Of a stretch of 64,000 bases of DNA, positions 9,581-19,179 are shown piece by piece. Each line of letters begins with the position of its first letter. Position 1 is the stretch's first letter. The notes under the pieces are model-generated. The model saw only the letters and a program-made list of their open reading frames with translations, had not been told where the DNA came from and did no database searches. Both the position numbers and the translations under genes were made by a program. The stretch spans positions 186,001 to 250,000 of the forward strand of contig NZ_AMRG01000002.1 in assembly GCF_000299895.1 (NCBI RefSeq), written 5' to 3'. This DNA is from Idiomarina xiamenensis 10-D-4 (GTDB lineage: Bacteria > Pseudomonadota > Gammaproteobacteria > Enterobacterales > Alteromonadaceae).

Positions 9581-9610
9581 GGTGATTTAGCGTCCTCGTT
9601 AAACAGATAG

Positions 9611-9643
9611 AAAAACGGTGCTGTTATGGTTATTTGCACCGTT
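9611..9643 (-). terminator. Probable terminator of the NAD-GDH gene
   Basis: On the minus strand AACGGTGC-(14 nt)-GCACCGTT is a perfect 8-bp stem followed by TTTC. It lies between the glutamate dehydrogenase stop at 9696 and the pyrD start. The loop is rather long, hence moderate confidence. Confidence 0.5.
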
Positions 9644-9695
9644 GTGCAAATTGATACAACAACACCGTTCTAACAACACTAACCTAAACGGTTAG

Positions 9696-12600
9696 TTAGC
9701 CTTTTGGCGCGCAGTTATGGCTCAATAGCATTAATTCACGCAACGCCACCGAGAACTTAGCGAACTCATGGCTCTTCGTGGTACGGAAGTCAGCCAACAT
9801 TTGCTGCCAACGGTCTAAGAACACCCGGTTAGCTTCAATCCAGTTTTCTAGCATGACGGCGGCATCACTTTGCTCTTCCGAGAAGTTCAGCACCACATTA
9901 GTCAATGAGCGTTGCTGCCAATCTAGCTCCTCACGGAATGCCGCACGCGCCAACGCTTGCCAATGGTTTGCAACCGGTTGGCTGTTAATTTGGTCAAGGA
10001 ACCAATGTAACTGAATGCGTGAACCTAAGCGGAAGTATACTTTCGCCACTGTTACCAAATCACGACCGCTGTCGTCGGAAATTTCAGCGATATCGAGGGC
10101 TGAGAATACACTGCTTAAAATACCAACTTGTTTAGCTAGGTCTGCAGGTACTTGCTGCTCAACCAAGTTATCGATTTTTTCCTGAATCGCCGCGGCTTCT
10201 TCTTCGTTCATGTAATCGATGACGTTTTCGCGCAATTCGTCGAACGCACCACGATAATAATCGATACGCTCTTGGATACTGGTTAATTTAGTATTGCGAT
10301 GACGCAGTAACCAGCGTGTCGCACGACGAACCATACGGCGCATCAGGAACAAAATATCGTTCTGTACATCGGCCGGAATCTGGTTATTACCCGCCTCAAC
10401 TTGGCGCCAAATGTCTCCCATGTTAAAGCACTCACGCGCCACCACATAAGCCGATGCCACTTCAGCTTCTGAAGCACCAGTGGCGTCTTGCTTGCGGTGT
10501 ACAAAGTTTGGCCCCATATCATTAACGATATTGTTAGCCAGCTTAGTTGCGATAATTTGCGCCTTCAGCGGGTGCGATTGCATGGCCTCGACAAAGCGCT
10601 CTTGCAACACTTTCGGAAACGACGAGACTAAGGCTCGAGCATGGTAAGGATCTTCGGTGATCTCTTCCGAAATCAATTGCTCCTTTAACACCATCTTGCC
10701 GTAAGCCGTAATAACCGCCAATTCCGGACGAGTTAAGCCTTTACCTGACGCCTGGCGCTCGGTCAGCTCATCATCATCGGGCAAAAATTCTAAGGCACGG
10801 TTAAGTTGCCCTTCACGCTCTAAGTGATGAATAAAGCGCTGTAGCTCTTTGATCTGATCAGCACCGCGACGCAGGGTAACCGAAATCGACTGAGTTTGAC
10901 GATTACAGTCGTTTAAGACGATTTTCGCCACATCATCGGTCATCTCATACAACAACTGATCACGTTGTTTTTGCGTCAAGTCGCCCGCGTTAACCAAACC
11001 ATTAAGCAAGATCTTGATGTTAACTTCGTTATCCGAACAATCAACGCCACCGACGTTATCGATAAAGTCGGTGTTGATGCGGCCACCTTTGCTGGCAAAT
11101 TCGATTCGACCTAATTGGGTAAAGCCCAAGTTGCCGCCCTCACCGACTACTTTCGCTTGTAGGTCTCGGCCATTGACACGTAGCGCATCGTTAGCGCGGT
11201 CGCCGACATCGCTATCGGTCTCTTTGGCGCCTTTAACGTAGGTACCGATACCACCGTTCCAAACTAGATCAACTGGCATGGTCAAACAGGCACGGATCAA
11301 TTCGTTGGGGGTCATCGACTTTTTCGACGAGCCCAGCATTTTCTTCATCTCAGGGCTGAGTTCAATGGCTTTAGCGGCGCGCGAGAATACACCACCACCT
11401 TTAGAAATCAGCTCACGGTTATAATCGTCCCAGCTTGAACGAGGCAGCTTGAACAAGCGGTCACGTTCTTCCCAGCTGCGCGCTGCATCGGGGGTTGGGT
11501 CGATAAAGATATGCATGTGGTTAAATGCGGCTTGCAGCTGCGTGTGCTTAGACAGCAACATACCGTTACCGAATACATCGCCCGCCATGTCGCCAATCGC
11601 CACACAGGTGAAATCCGTAGTCTGGCAGTCGACGCCCATTTCACGGAAATGACGCTTAACCGACTCCCATGCACCGCGAGCGGTGATACCCATTTTCTTA
11701 TGGTCATAACCGACTGAGCCACCCGATGCAAAAGCATCGCGTAACCAGAAGTTATATTCGGCAGAAATACCGTTAGCAATATCCGAGAAAGTCGCTGTGC
11801 CTTTGTCAGCAGCGACCACCAAATAAGGGTCATCTTCATCATGACGAACCACATCACGCGGTGGCTGGATCTCGCCATCGACGATATTATCGGTGATATC
11901 CAGCAAGGCACGAATGAAGGTGCGGTAACAAGCTTTACCCTCTTCGAAAAACGCTTCGCGTTCTTCCGGTAAATGTTTACAGAAGAAACCACCCTTGGCA
12001 CCGACCGGCACGATCACGGTATTTTTAACTTGCTGCGCTTTGACTAAGCCTAATACTTCGGTACGGAAGTCTTCACGACGATCAGACCAGCGCAAACCAC
12101 CACGGGCAACTTTGCCGCCGCGCAAATGCACGCCTTCGACGCGTGGTGAATAAACGAAGATCTCAAACTTCGGCAATGGCAGCGGCATTTCCGGCACTAA
12201 TTCTGGCAAGAACTTCACCGATACATAGGGCTTATCTTCGCCCTGTTCATCGCGTTGGAAGAAGTTGGTTCGCAATGCGGCACTGATCAGTTCAACGTAA
12301 CGACGAATTATGCGGTCGTCGTCCAAGTTGGCGACTTGATCAAGTTCAGCATTGATACGCGTGACCAAGGCGTCCATTTTTTTCTCGACGCTTTTGGTAC
12401 CCGGTTCAAACTTGGTATGGAACAACTTCACCACCAACTTGGCAATCAGCGGATATTTACTGAAGGTGCTCTCGATATAAGCCTGACTAAACGTGGTACC
12501 GATTTGACGCATGTATTTAGCGAACATACGTAAAATGATGACTTGGCGGCCAGTCATGCCAGCGCCTAAGATCAAGCGGTTAAACCCATCGTCCTCATAT

Positions 12601-14537
12601 TGACCATTCCAAACGTTGGCAAAGGCGTTTTGGAAAATATCGCGGATCTTGTCTAAATCTAACGGTCCTGAGGTATGCAACATATGGAAGTCTAATACCC
12701 AGAAGACATCGCCGTTAGCCGTTTTAATCTGATAAGGACTTTCGCCAATCACACGCAAACCAAAGTTTTCCAACATCGGTAATACGTCAGACAAATGAAT
12801 CGGCTCATCTTTATGGAATAGCTTCAGTTTAACGTACTTACTATCAGCCTCTACCTCTTGCGCCCGATACAGTAACATGCCCAGTTTATGGTCATCGTTC
12901 AACGCTTCGAGTTGCGCGATATCGGCAATCGCGACTGATGGCAGCACTTCTTCTTTATAAGCGCGAGGGAATGCCGTGGCATACTTGCGAAGCAGCGCGT
13001 TGGCTTTTGCCTCACCATAAGTGCTGCTTAAAGTACGCTCGAAATTATCTTCCCAAGTGCGGGCTGCTTCCACGAGATTTTGCTCCAATTCTTTAATGTT
13101 AACGTCCTGAACATCTTCGCCGATGCGTACCATGTAATGAGTACGAGCCAACGACGATTCAGAAAAATAGGTAGTAAAGTCGACATCATCCTGACTATTC
13201 AGGGTGCGCGCTAAAATTGATTGCGTCTTCTGACGTACCAAGGTGTTATAGCGATCTTTAGGTACGTACACCATGCACGACATAAAGCGACCAAAAATAT
13301 CGCGCCGCAAGAATGCACGGGTCAAATCACGCTCTTGCATTTGCAAAACACCTAAGCCGACATCAAGCAGCTCTTCTTCGGCGGCTTGCACGATTTCGTC
13401 GCGCGGATAGGTCTCTAGAATATTAAGTAAGGCTTTTGCCGCATGTGAATTAGGGGCAAAACCCGATGCTTCCATGATGCGACGAATTTTCGCGCCAACC
13501 ATGGGAATGTCACGCGCGCTATTGTTGTAAAAGCTCGACGAGTAAAGTCCGATAAAACGTTCTTCACCGATAACTTTACCGTTTTTATCAAACCGTTTAA
13601 TACCGATATAATCACTGTAGGCCGGACGATGCACGCGCGATTTGCTGTTCGTTTTGGTGAGCAGCAGTAATTGGTTATCAAACGTAATATCACGTGCTTC
13701 TTCGGGTAGCGTCGATACTAAGCGGCCTTTATCGCTAACACTGTTACGCAACAAACCTAAACTGGTGTCGGGGACTTGGCGAATAACGTGATCACCCTCA
13801 ACCGTTTCTAATGAATATTGACGATAGCCCGTCAGGGTAAAGTTGTCTTCTGACAACCATTGCAGGAATTCTTGCGCTTCTTTTAATTCTTGTTCATCGC
13901 CCGGATACTTAATATCGTTCAGTTCTTCGGACACCGCTTGCAAACGCTCGCGCATGGCTTGCCAGTCACCCACCGCTAATGAGATATCGGCCATTACCGA
14001 AATCAGCTCTTGTTTTAGCGTTTTTAATTCATCGCTGCTGGTTTGACGGTCGACTTCGATCAAGAACACCGTATCGACATGGGTGTCCTTGCCGTGGCTG
14101 CCTGGTTTGAGCATGCCGGTAATATCGCCCTGCTTATCACGTTTGTGACTAATTGGCAGGTGTAAAAGTAGGTGTGAGGTAATACTCAGGCGGCTCAAGG
14201 CCATGCGTACCGAGTCCACCATAAACGGCATATCGGATTGAATAATCTCGATGATAGTATGCGGTGACTCCCAGCCATGCCGTCCTACTTCGGGGTTATA
14301 CACTTTAATCAGTGCTTTATTACCCGGCTTATAGTCATTAAAACTATGCCACAGGCTTAAAATCGCACCGTACATATCGCTGTCGGTGCGGTGCACTAAG
14401 TCATCGCTTGAAATATTGCGGTATAGGCGGTGGGCAAAATCTTGGATCAGTGGCGCTTGATTGGCAGGCACTTTTTTGGCGATCAGCTCATCGACTTTCT
14501 CAAGTAAAACCGGGGGTTGACCATCGACCAACGACAT
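9696..14537 (-). CDS. gdhB: NAD-specific glutamate dehydrogenase, large (L_1600) class
   Basis: 1613 aa, matching the ~180-kDa NAD-GDH class of Pseudomonas, Shewanella and relatives. It deaminates glutamate to 2-oxoglutarate and ammonium, feeding amino acids into the TCA cycle. The long N-terminal regulatory region includes ACT-like stretches. The catalytic core is around residues 800-1200, with GGLRWSDRREDFRTEVLGLVKAQ, VKNTVIVPVGAKGGF, CVAIGDMAGDVFGNGM and VVGEGGNLGFTQLGRIEFA. The C-terminal helical domain follows. It is monocistronic in appearance, with a ~190-nt gap upstream and a terminator downstream. The frame is intact throughout. Confidence 0.96.
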   Translation of the reverse strand: MSLVDGQPPVLLEKVDELIAKKVPANQAPLIQDFAHRLYRNISSDDLVHRTDSDMYGAILSLWHSFNDYKPGNKALIKVYNPEVGRHGWESPHTIIEIIQSDMPFMVDSVRMALSRLSITSHLLLHLPISHKRDKQGDITGMLKPGSHGKDTHVDTVFLIEVDRQTSSDELKTLKQELISVMADISLAVGDWQAMRERLQAVSEELNDIKYPGDEQELKEAQEFLQWLSEDNFTLTGYRQYSLETVEGDHVIRQVPDTSLGLLRNSVSDKGRLVSTLPEEARDITFDNQLLLLTKTNSKSRVHRPAYSDYIGIKRFDKNGKVIGEERFIGLYSSSFYNNSARDIPMVGAKIRRIMEASGFAPNSHAAKALLNILETYPRDEIVQAAEEELLDVGLGVLQMQERDLTRAFLRRDIFGRFMSCMVYVPKDRYNTLVRQKTQSILARTLNSQDDVDFTTYFSESSLARTHYMVRIGEDVQDVNIKELEQNLVEAARTWEDNFERTLSSTYGEAKANALLRKYATAFPRAYKEEVLPSVAIADIAQLEALNDDHKLGMLLYRAQEVEADSKYVKLKLFHKDEPIHLSDVLPMLENFGLRVIGESPYQIKTANGDVFWVLDFHMLHTSGPLDLDKIRDIFQNAFANVWNGQYEDDGFNRLILGAGMTGRQVIILRMFAKYMRQIGTTFSQAYIESTFSKYPLIAKLVVKLFHTKFEPGTKSVEKKMDALVTRINAELDQVANLDDDRIIRRYVELISAALRTNFFQRDEQGEDKPYVSVKFLPELVPEMPLPLPKFEIFVYSPRVEGVHLRGGKVARGGLRWSDRREDFRTEVLGLVKAQQVKNTVIVPVGAKGGFFCKHLPEEREAFFEEGKACYRTFIRALLDITDNIVDGEIQPPRDVVRHDEDDPYLVVAADKGTATFSDIANGISAEYNFWLRDAFASGGSVGYDHKKMGITARGAWESVKRHFREMGVDCQTTDFTCVAIGDMAGDVFGNGMLLSKHTQLQAAFNHMHIFIDPTPDAARSWEERDRLFKLPRSSWDDYNRELISKGGGVFSRAAKAIELSPEMKKMLGSSKKSMTPNELIRACLTMPVDLVWNGGIGTYVKGAKETDSDVGDRANDALRVNGRDLQAKVVGEGGNLGFTQLGRIEFASKGGRINTDFIDNVGGVDCSDNEVNIKILLNGLVNAGDLTQKQRDQLLYEMTDDVAKIVLNDCNRQTQSISVTLRRGADQIKELQRFIHHLEREGQLNRALEFLPDDDELTERQASGKGLTRPELAVITAYGKMVLKEQLISEEITEDPYHARALVSSFPKVLQERFVEAMQSHPLKAQIIATKLANNIVNDMGPNFVHRKQDATGASEAEVASAYVVARECFNMGDIWRQVEAGNNQIPADVQNDILFLMRRMVRRATRWLLRHRNTKLTSIQERIDYYRGAFDELRENVIDYMNEEEAAAIQEKIDNLVEQQVPADLAKQVGILSSVFSALDIAEISDDSGRDLVTVAKVYFRLGSRIQLHWFLDQINSQPVANHWQALARAAFREELDWQQRSLTNVVLNFSEEQSDAAVMLENWIEANRVFLDRWQQMLADFRTTKSHEFAKFSVALRELMLLSHNCAPKG

Positions 14538-14728
14538 AATGTGGTGTCCTTGCTAAGTTGTTGGTGAAACGTGCATTAACGGAAAAATCGATAGCCGTAC
14601 TGGCACTATCGCTAAACCGTTATTAAATTCCTCATATTCTCGGCTATTTAGCCTTGAGGTTCAATGCTTTTCACGCTATTTAGCACAGTTCAGACCACCA
14701 AAAACGCGGCTCTGGAATGCTTATCCAG

Positions 14729-14962
14729 TTAGCCTGAATTTACTTGCTGTAAATCGACAAAACGCCCTTGCTCATCGATGGTTAAACAAAAGCGCCCGGT
14801 TATCCCCCGGGCACCGATAAAAGGCACGAAACGACCGCAAGGAATGGCGATAGTGACGCCATTATCGTCACGTACCAGCAACTGCTTAACTCCCTCAGCA
14901 TAATAATGATGCTCAAATTCGGGATAACTGATGCTCAAATTAAACCAAAACTGTCGTTGCAT
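14729..14962 (-). CDS. DUF2835 family small protein
   Basis: 77 aa starting MQRQFWFNLSISYPEFEHHYY, then VTIAIPCGRFVPFIGARGITGRFCLTID. This layout matches DUF2835, a short conserved protein of Pseudomonas and Alteromonadales with no known function. It starts 8 nt after the pepN stop on the same strand, so it is probably the second gene of a pepN operon. It is predicted cytosolic, with no signal peptide or cysteine cluster. Confidence 0.8.
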   Translation of the reverse strand: MQRQFWFNLSISYPEFEHHYYAEGVKQLLVRDDNGVTIAIPCGRFVPFIGARGITGRFCLTIDEQGRFVDLQQVNSG

Positions 14963-14970
14963 CTGAGTTT

Positions 14971-17643
14971 TTATTCATCCAAGCAAGAAACAATCTTTTC
15001 GTAAAGATCTCGTGCCAAATTTGGCAGTTGACGTAAACGTAAAAGCTGCTCGCGCATCAACTGTTGCCGCGCATCATCAAACCGGCGCCACTGCATAAAG
15101 GCGCCAATTAAACGAGATGCTACCTGCGGATTGCTGCTATTCAACTGCGCAATGACTTCGGCAATTAGACGGTAGCCTGCACCATCGGCTCGATGAAACT
15201 GTGCCACGTTATGCGTAAAGCTTGCTAACAACGCGTACACCCGATTGGGGTTATCCAAACTGAAGTCTGGGTGCTGCATCAACGCCTGTACTTGCGTTAC
15301 CGTATCCGGTAAGTCTGCCGTAGCCTGCACAGCGAACCATTTATCCATTACCAGCACATCGCCCCGCCACTGCTGGTCGAAGGCCTGTAATAATGGTTTA
15401 GCACAGCTAAGCTGAGCGGATACAGCCGCTTGTAACGCCGCCAATTGGTCAGTCATGTTATCGGCATTGGCAAATTGTTGTTGTATCTGGGTCACTACTC
15501 CCGTTTCTTCAGCAGCCGTTGCGCTTAGGGCTAAATAATGCAGGCAAACTTGCTTTAACGAACGCCCGGCAATGGCGGCGGCATCGACACTATAATCGCC
15601 TTGTGTAGCGCTAAGCTGCTGGTAGCAGTGTTGAAAGTCAGCCGCTAAGGCTGTCGCAATTTGTCTTTGCAACGCTTGTTGATAGTGACAAAGTGCATCC
15701 ACCGGACGCTGTTCAGGATAAAGCTCTAATAGCGCCTCTAGCGTAGGAACGGTCAAGGCTTGCGCGCGTAAGGCCGGGTCGATGTCGGCTTGCAGTAACT
15801 GCCGCAGTGCCGTCACCGTTTGCTCAGTTAGCAGCAACGGCTGTTCACTATTACCTGCATCAACGGCGCGTTGAATCACACGTTGATAAAGTTGCTGCGC
15901 GCTATCCCAGCGGACGAACGCATCGTCAGCAGCGGCCATTAAAATGCGTAAATCGGCGTCATCCGCTTGCTGCACCAACTTCACCGGCGCCGAAAAGCTT
16001 TCTAACCACGCCATTACGATGGGTTGTTCAGCAACTTTAAAGTAAAACGATTGCTGCGCCTCGGTTAATGACAACAACCAAGCACCGCTATCACTGCGAC
16101 GAATGCTAACGTCATGCTCATCGGCAGGCTGTAGCTCGACCACCTCGCCGGCACGGTTATAAGCACGTACTAATAACGGCATATGTAAGGGTAACTTTTG
16201 TTGCTGTTGTGGCGTTGCCGGAGTCTGTTGAGCGACGGTTAAGCATAACTGCCCGTTTTGTTGCTGTTGGCTAACCGTCAACTCTGGTGTACCCGCCTGG
16301 CTATACCAGCGACGAAATTGCTGCAAGTCGACCGCATTAGCGGCTTCCATCGCCGCAATGAAATCTTCACAGGTTACCGCCTGACCATCGTGCCGACTGA
16401 CATACTCGCGCATGCCGGCTTGAAAACCTTGCTCGCCTAATAGCGTATGCAGCATACGAATAACCTCGGCACCTTTGTTATACACGGTCACCGTATAAAA
16501 GTTATTCATCTCAATCACTTTATCGGGGCGGATCGGGTGTGCCATCGGCCCCGCGTCTTCGTTAAACTGGTGCGTACGCATGATATTAATATCGTTAATA
16601 CGATGCACCGCGCGCGAGCCCATGTCGGCACTGAACTCTTGATCTCGAAAAACCGTCAGGCCTTCTTTTAAACTGAGTTGGAACCAATCGCGGCAGGTAA
16701 TACGGTTACCGGTCCAGTTATGAAAATACTCATGTCCAATAACCGACTCGACATTAAGAAAGTTCTGGTCGGTGGCCGTTTTGGGATTGACTAAGACATA
16801 TTTGGCGTTAAAAACGTTGAGGCCTTTATTTTCCATTGCCCCCATATTAAAAAAGTCGACGGCTACGATCATGTAAATATCCAAATCGTAAACCAAGCCA
16901 AAACGTTGCTCGTCCCAACGCATCGCCGCCTTGAGTGAACGCATGGCATGTTCGGCGCGATCCAGATTACCTTTATCAACAAATAGCTGCAAAGCGACGT
17001 CGCGGCCGTCTTGCGTATGGAAACTGTCTTCCAGTAAATCAAAATCACCGGCAACCAAGGCAAAGAGATAGCTGGGTTTAGGATGCGGATCATGCCAAGT
17101 CACGGCATGACGGCCCTGCTCTAACGTCTGGCGATCAATACAATTACCGTTCGACAATAAATGCGGAAATTGTTGCTGGTCTGCACGCACCGTGGTGGTG
17201 AACTCAGACAACACGTCGGGTCGGTCTAAATAATAGGTGATACGACGAAAGCCTTCGGCTTCGCATTGCGTACAGTAGCAGCCAGCAGATAAATATAAGC
17301 CTTCCAGCGCTTTGTTTTGAGCCGGATCGATGAGGTTTTCGATACGTAAGCGGCAACGTTGGGGCAAACCATCGATGCGCAATCCCTGTTCGCTAAGCTG
17401 GTAATCAGATTCGCTAAGGGGACGCCCATCAACTTGCAAAGACACTAACGTCAATTGCTCGCCGTCTAACATTAACGCGCTTTGTGAATAATCCTCTCGG
17501 ACAATTTCTAATTCACAAATGACGCGGGTTTGCTGCGGGTGTAAATCAATATCCAGCGTCGTCGTTAGAATACGAAACGCCGGAGCTTGATAATCTTTAC
17601 GATACTTAGCAGCCGGTTGCTGCGTTGCTTGCTCTGTAGACAT
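14971..17643 (-). CDS. pepN: Aminopeptidase N
   Basis: 890 aa M1 zinc aminopeptidase of the E. coli PepN type. It has the exopeptidase motif GAMEN at about residues 268-272. The zinc motif HEYFH is at 304-308, with the third ligand Glu at about 327 (KEGLTVFRDQEF). The long C-terminal helical region is complete. It removes N-terminal residues from peptides in the cytosol, the main general aminopeptidase. DUF2835 follows closely; nhaC lies 15 nt upstream on the same strand, so readthrough from nhaC is possible. Confidence 0.97.
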   Translation of the reverse strand: MSTEQATQQPAAKYRKDYQAPAFRILTTTLDIDLHPQQTRVICELEIVREDYSQSALMLDGEQLTLVSLQVDGRPLSESDYQLSEQGLRIDGLPQRCRLRIENLIDPAQNKALEGLYLSAGCYCTQCEAEGFRRITYYLDRPDVLSEFTTTVRADQQQFPHLLSNGNCIDRQTLEQGRHAVTWHDPHPKPSYLFALVAGDFDLLEDSFHTQDGRDVALQLFVDKGNLDRAEHAMRSLKAAMRWDEQRFGLVYDLDIYMIVAVDFFNMGAMENKGLNVFNAKYVLVNPKTATDQNFLNVESVIGHEYFHNWTGNRITCRDWFQLSLKEGLTVFRDQEFSADMGSRAVHRINDINIMRTHQFNEDAGPMAHPIRPDKVIEMNNFYTVTVYNKGAEVIRMLHTLLGEQGFQAGMREYVSRHDGQAVTCEDFIAAMEAANAVDLQQFRRWYSQAGTPELTVSQQQQNGQLCLTVAQQTPATPQQQQKLPLHMPLLVRAYNRAGEVVELQPADEHDVSIRRSDSGAWLLSLTEAQQSFYFKVAEQPIVMAWLESFSAPVKLVQQADDADLRILMAAADDAFVRWDSAQQLYQRVIQRAVDAGNSEQPLLLTEQTVTALRQLLQADIDPALRAQALTVPTLEALLELYPEQRPVDALCHYQQALQRQIATALAADFQHCYQQLSATQGDYSVDAAAIAGRSLKQVCLHYLALSATAAEETGVVTQIQQQFANADNMTDQLAALQAAVSAQLSCAKPLLQAFDQQWRGDVLVMDKWFAVQATADLPDTVTQVQALMQHPDFSLDNPNRVYALLASFTHNVAQFHRADGAGYRLIAEVIAQLNSSNPQVASRLIGAFMQWRRFDDARQQLMREQLLRLRQLPNLARDLYEKIVSCLDE

Positions 17644-17658
17644 AAAACAACAATGTCC

Positions 17659-19119
17659 TTAGGCCGTGGTTGGGGCCGTTTTAGGTTCAACTCGCAGAAT
17701 ACGGAATCCGGTATATGCCATGATAATAGCAATTAACGGCGTCAATAAATTGAAAAAGGCAAATGGCCCATATTCAAACGGACTCACCGCCAGCACGCTA
17801 AACATATAAGCACCACAAGTGTTCCATGGAATCAGCGCCGAAGTAATGGTACCGCTGTCTTCCAGCGTACGAGATAATACTCGCGGATCTAAACCGCGAC
17901 GCTCATATTCTTCGCGGAACATACGTCCGGGCAATACGATAGCCATGTATTGATCGGCGGTCAGTACGTTGGCACCAAAACAGGTAAACAAGGTCGAGGT
18001 GATCAGTGAACCGGTAGAGCGCGCGACATTCAGCATGCTCTGAATAAAACGCTTTAATAAACCCACTTTTTCCATGATGGCGCCAAATGTCATGGCACTT
18101 AAGATTAGCCATACGGTATTTAGCATGCTCGACATGCCACCGCCACTGAGCAGCGAGTCCAAGTTTTCGTTACCGGTATTAACGGTGGTTCCGTCCGATA
18201 ACGCTAACCAGACCACCTTTAGGCTGGCTACCCAACTGGTATCGCCACCGGCTAGGCCAGCCACCACATCGGGTTGAAAAATTAACGCCCACACGCCACC
18301 GAGTAACGCGCCAAAAAAAACTGTCGGTAACGCCGGTTTACGAGTCGCCGCGAGGACTAACAAAATGGCTAACGGAACCAGCATGAGCCAACTGATGTTA
18401 AAGGCTTGGGTGAGCTCTGTCTGCATATTATCTAGGCGCGTCATGCTCACGTCGGTATTGGCGTGAAAACCCAAAATCATAAATAAGATCAAAGAAATAA
18501 TAAATGCAGGACCGGCGGTATAACCCATGTAACGAATGTGTGAGAACAGTTCAGTTCCGCTAACGGCTGGTGCTAAATTAGTGGTATCCGATAACGGCGA
18601 CATTTTATCACCGAAATAAGCACCCGATACGATCGCGCCGGCGGCAATAGCGGGCGACAGATCCATGCCATTAGCGACTCCCATTAATGCCACACCAATT
18701 GTCGCGGCAGTTGTCCATGAGCTACCGATAGCTAGGGCAACAATTGCACAAATTAGGCAGCTAGCCATATAAAACCAGCTCGGACTCAGTAACTCTAGAC
18801 CATAGTAAATGAGACTCGGCACGGTACCCGACAACAGCCAAGTACCAATTAACGAACCGACCGCTAAAATGATCAGCATGGCACCTAACGCAACCGAAAT
18901 ACCCTCGGTGATACCCTCTTCGATATCTTGCCAGCTAAAGCCATTGCGAAAACCGATTAATACGGCGATGCCCGCAGCAATTAACAAGGCAATCTGATTA
19001 GGCCCGTATGATGAGTCTTCGCCAAATAAATAGACCGACGAGGCCAACATCAGGATCAAAGCGATAAGCGGCGTGAGCGCCTGCCAATAGCTCGGTTGTT
19101 TCTTTTCGGTATGGCTCAT
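17659..19119 (-). CDS. nhaC: NhaC family Na+/H+ antiporter
   Basis: 486 aa integral inner-membrane protein with about 11-12 hydrophobic helices. Typical NhaC segments are IGFRNGFSWQDIEEGITEGI near residue 55, FGDKMSPLSDTTNLAPAVSG near 175, and LTADQYMAIVLPGRMF near 385. NhaC proteins exchange internal Na+ for H+ (or in some members malate/lactate), consistent with a marine or saline habitat. It sits 15 nt upstream of pepN. An upstream terminator separates it from the NSS gene. Substrate is by family inference only. Confidence 0.88.
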   Translation of the reverse strand: MSHTEKKQPSYWQALTPLIALILMLASSVYLFGEDSSYGPNQIALLIAAGIAVLIGFRNGFSWQDIEEGITEGISVALGAMLIILAVGSLIGTWLLSGTVPSLIYYGLELLSPSWFYMASCLICAIVALAIGSSWTTAATIGVALMGVANGMDLSPAIAAGAIVSGAYFGDKMSPLSDTTNLAPAVSGTELFSHIRYMGYTAGPAFIISLILFMILGFHANTDVSMTRLDNMQTELTQAFNISWLMLVPLAILLVLAATRKPALPTVFFGALLGGVWALIFQPDVVAGLAGGDTSWVASLKVVWLALSDGTTVNTGNENLDSLLSGGGMSSMLNTVWLILSAMTFGAIMEKVGLLKRFIQSMLNVARSTGSLITSTLFTCFGANVLTADQYMAIVLPGRMFREEYERRGLDPRVLSRTLEDSGTITSALIPWNTCGAYMFSVLAVSPFEYGPFAFFNLLTPLIAIIMAYTGFRILRVEPKTAPTTA

Positions 19120-19150
19120 GCAAGGTTCCGTTGTTCAATTTTTTATTATG

Positions 19151-19171
19151 AAAAAGCCGCTAAACGCGGCT
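19151..19171 (-). terminator. Rho-independent terminator after the NSS transporter gene
   Basis: On the minus strand AGCCGC-gttta-GCGGCT is followed by TTTTT. It lies right after the stop of the NSS gene at 19180 and before the nhaC start. Confidence 0.88.
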
Positions 19172-19179
19172 CTACGACA

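Noticed and set aside
11408-12001. 197-aa same-strand, different-frame reading frame in the NAD-GDH gene
   Set aside because: The NAD-GDH frame is continuous and conserved; this is a shadow with no family features.
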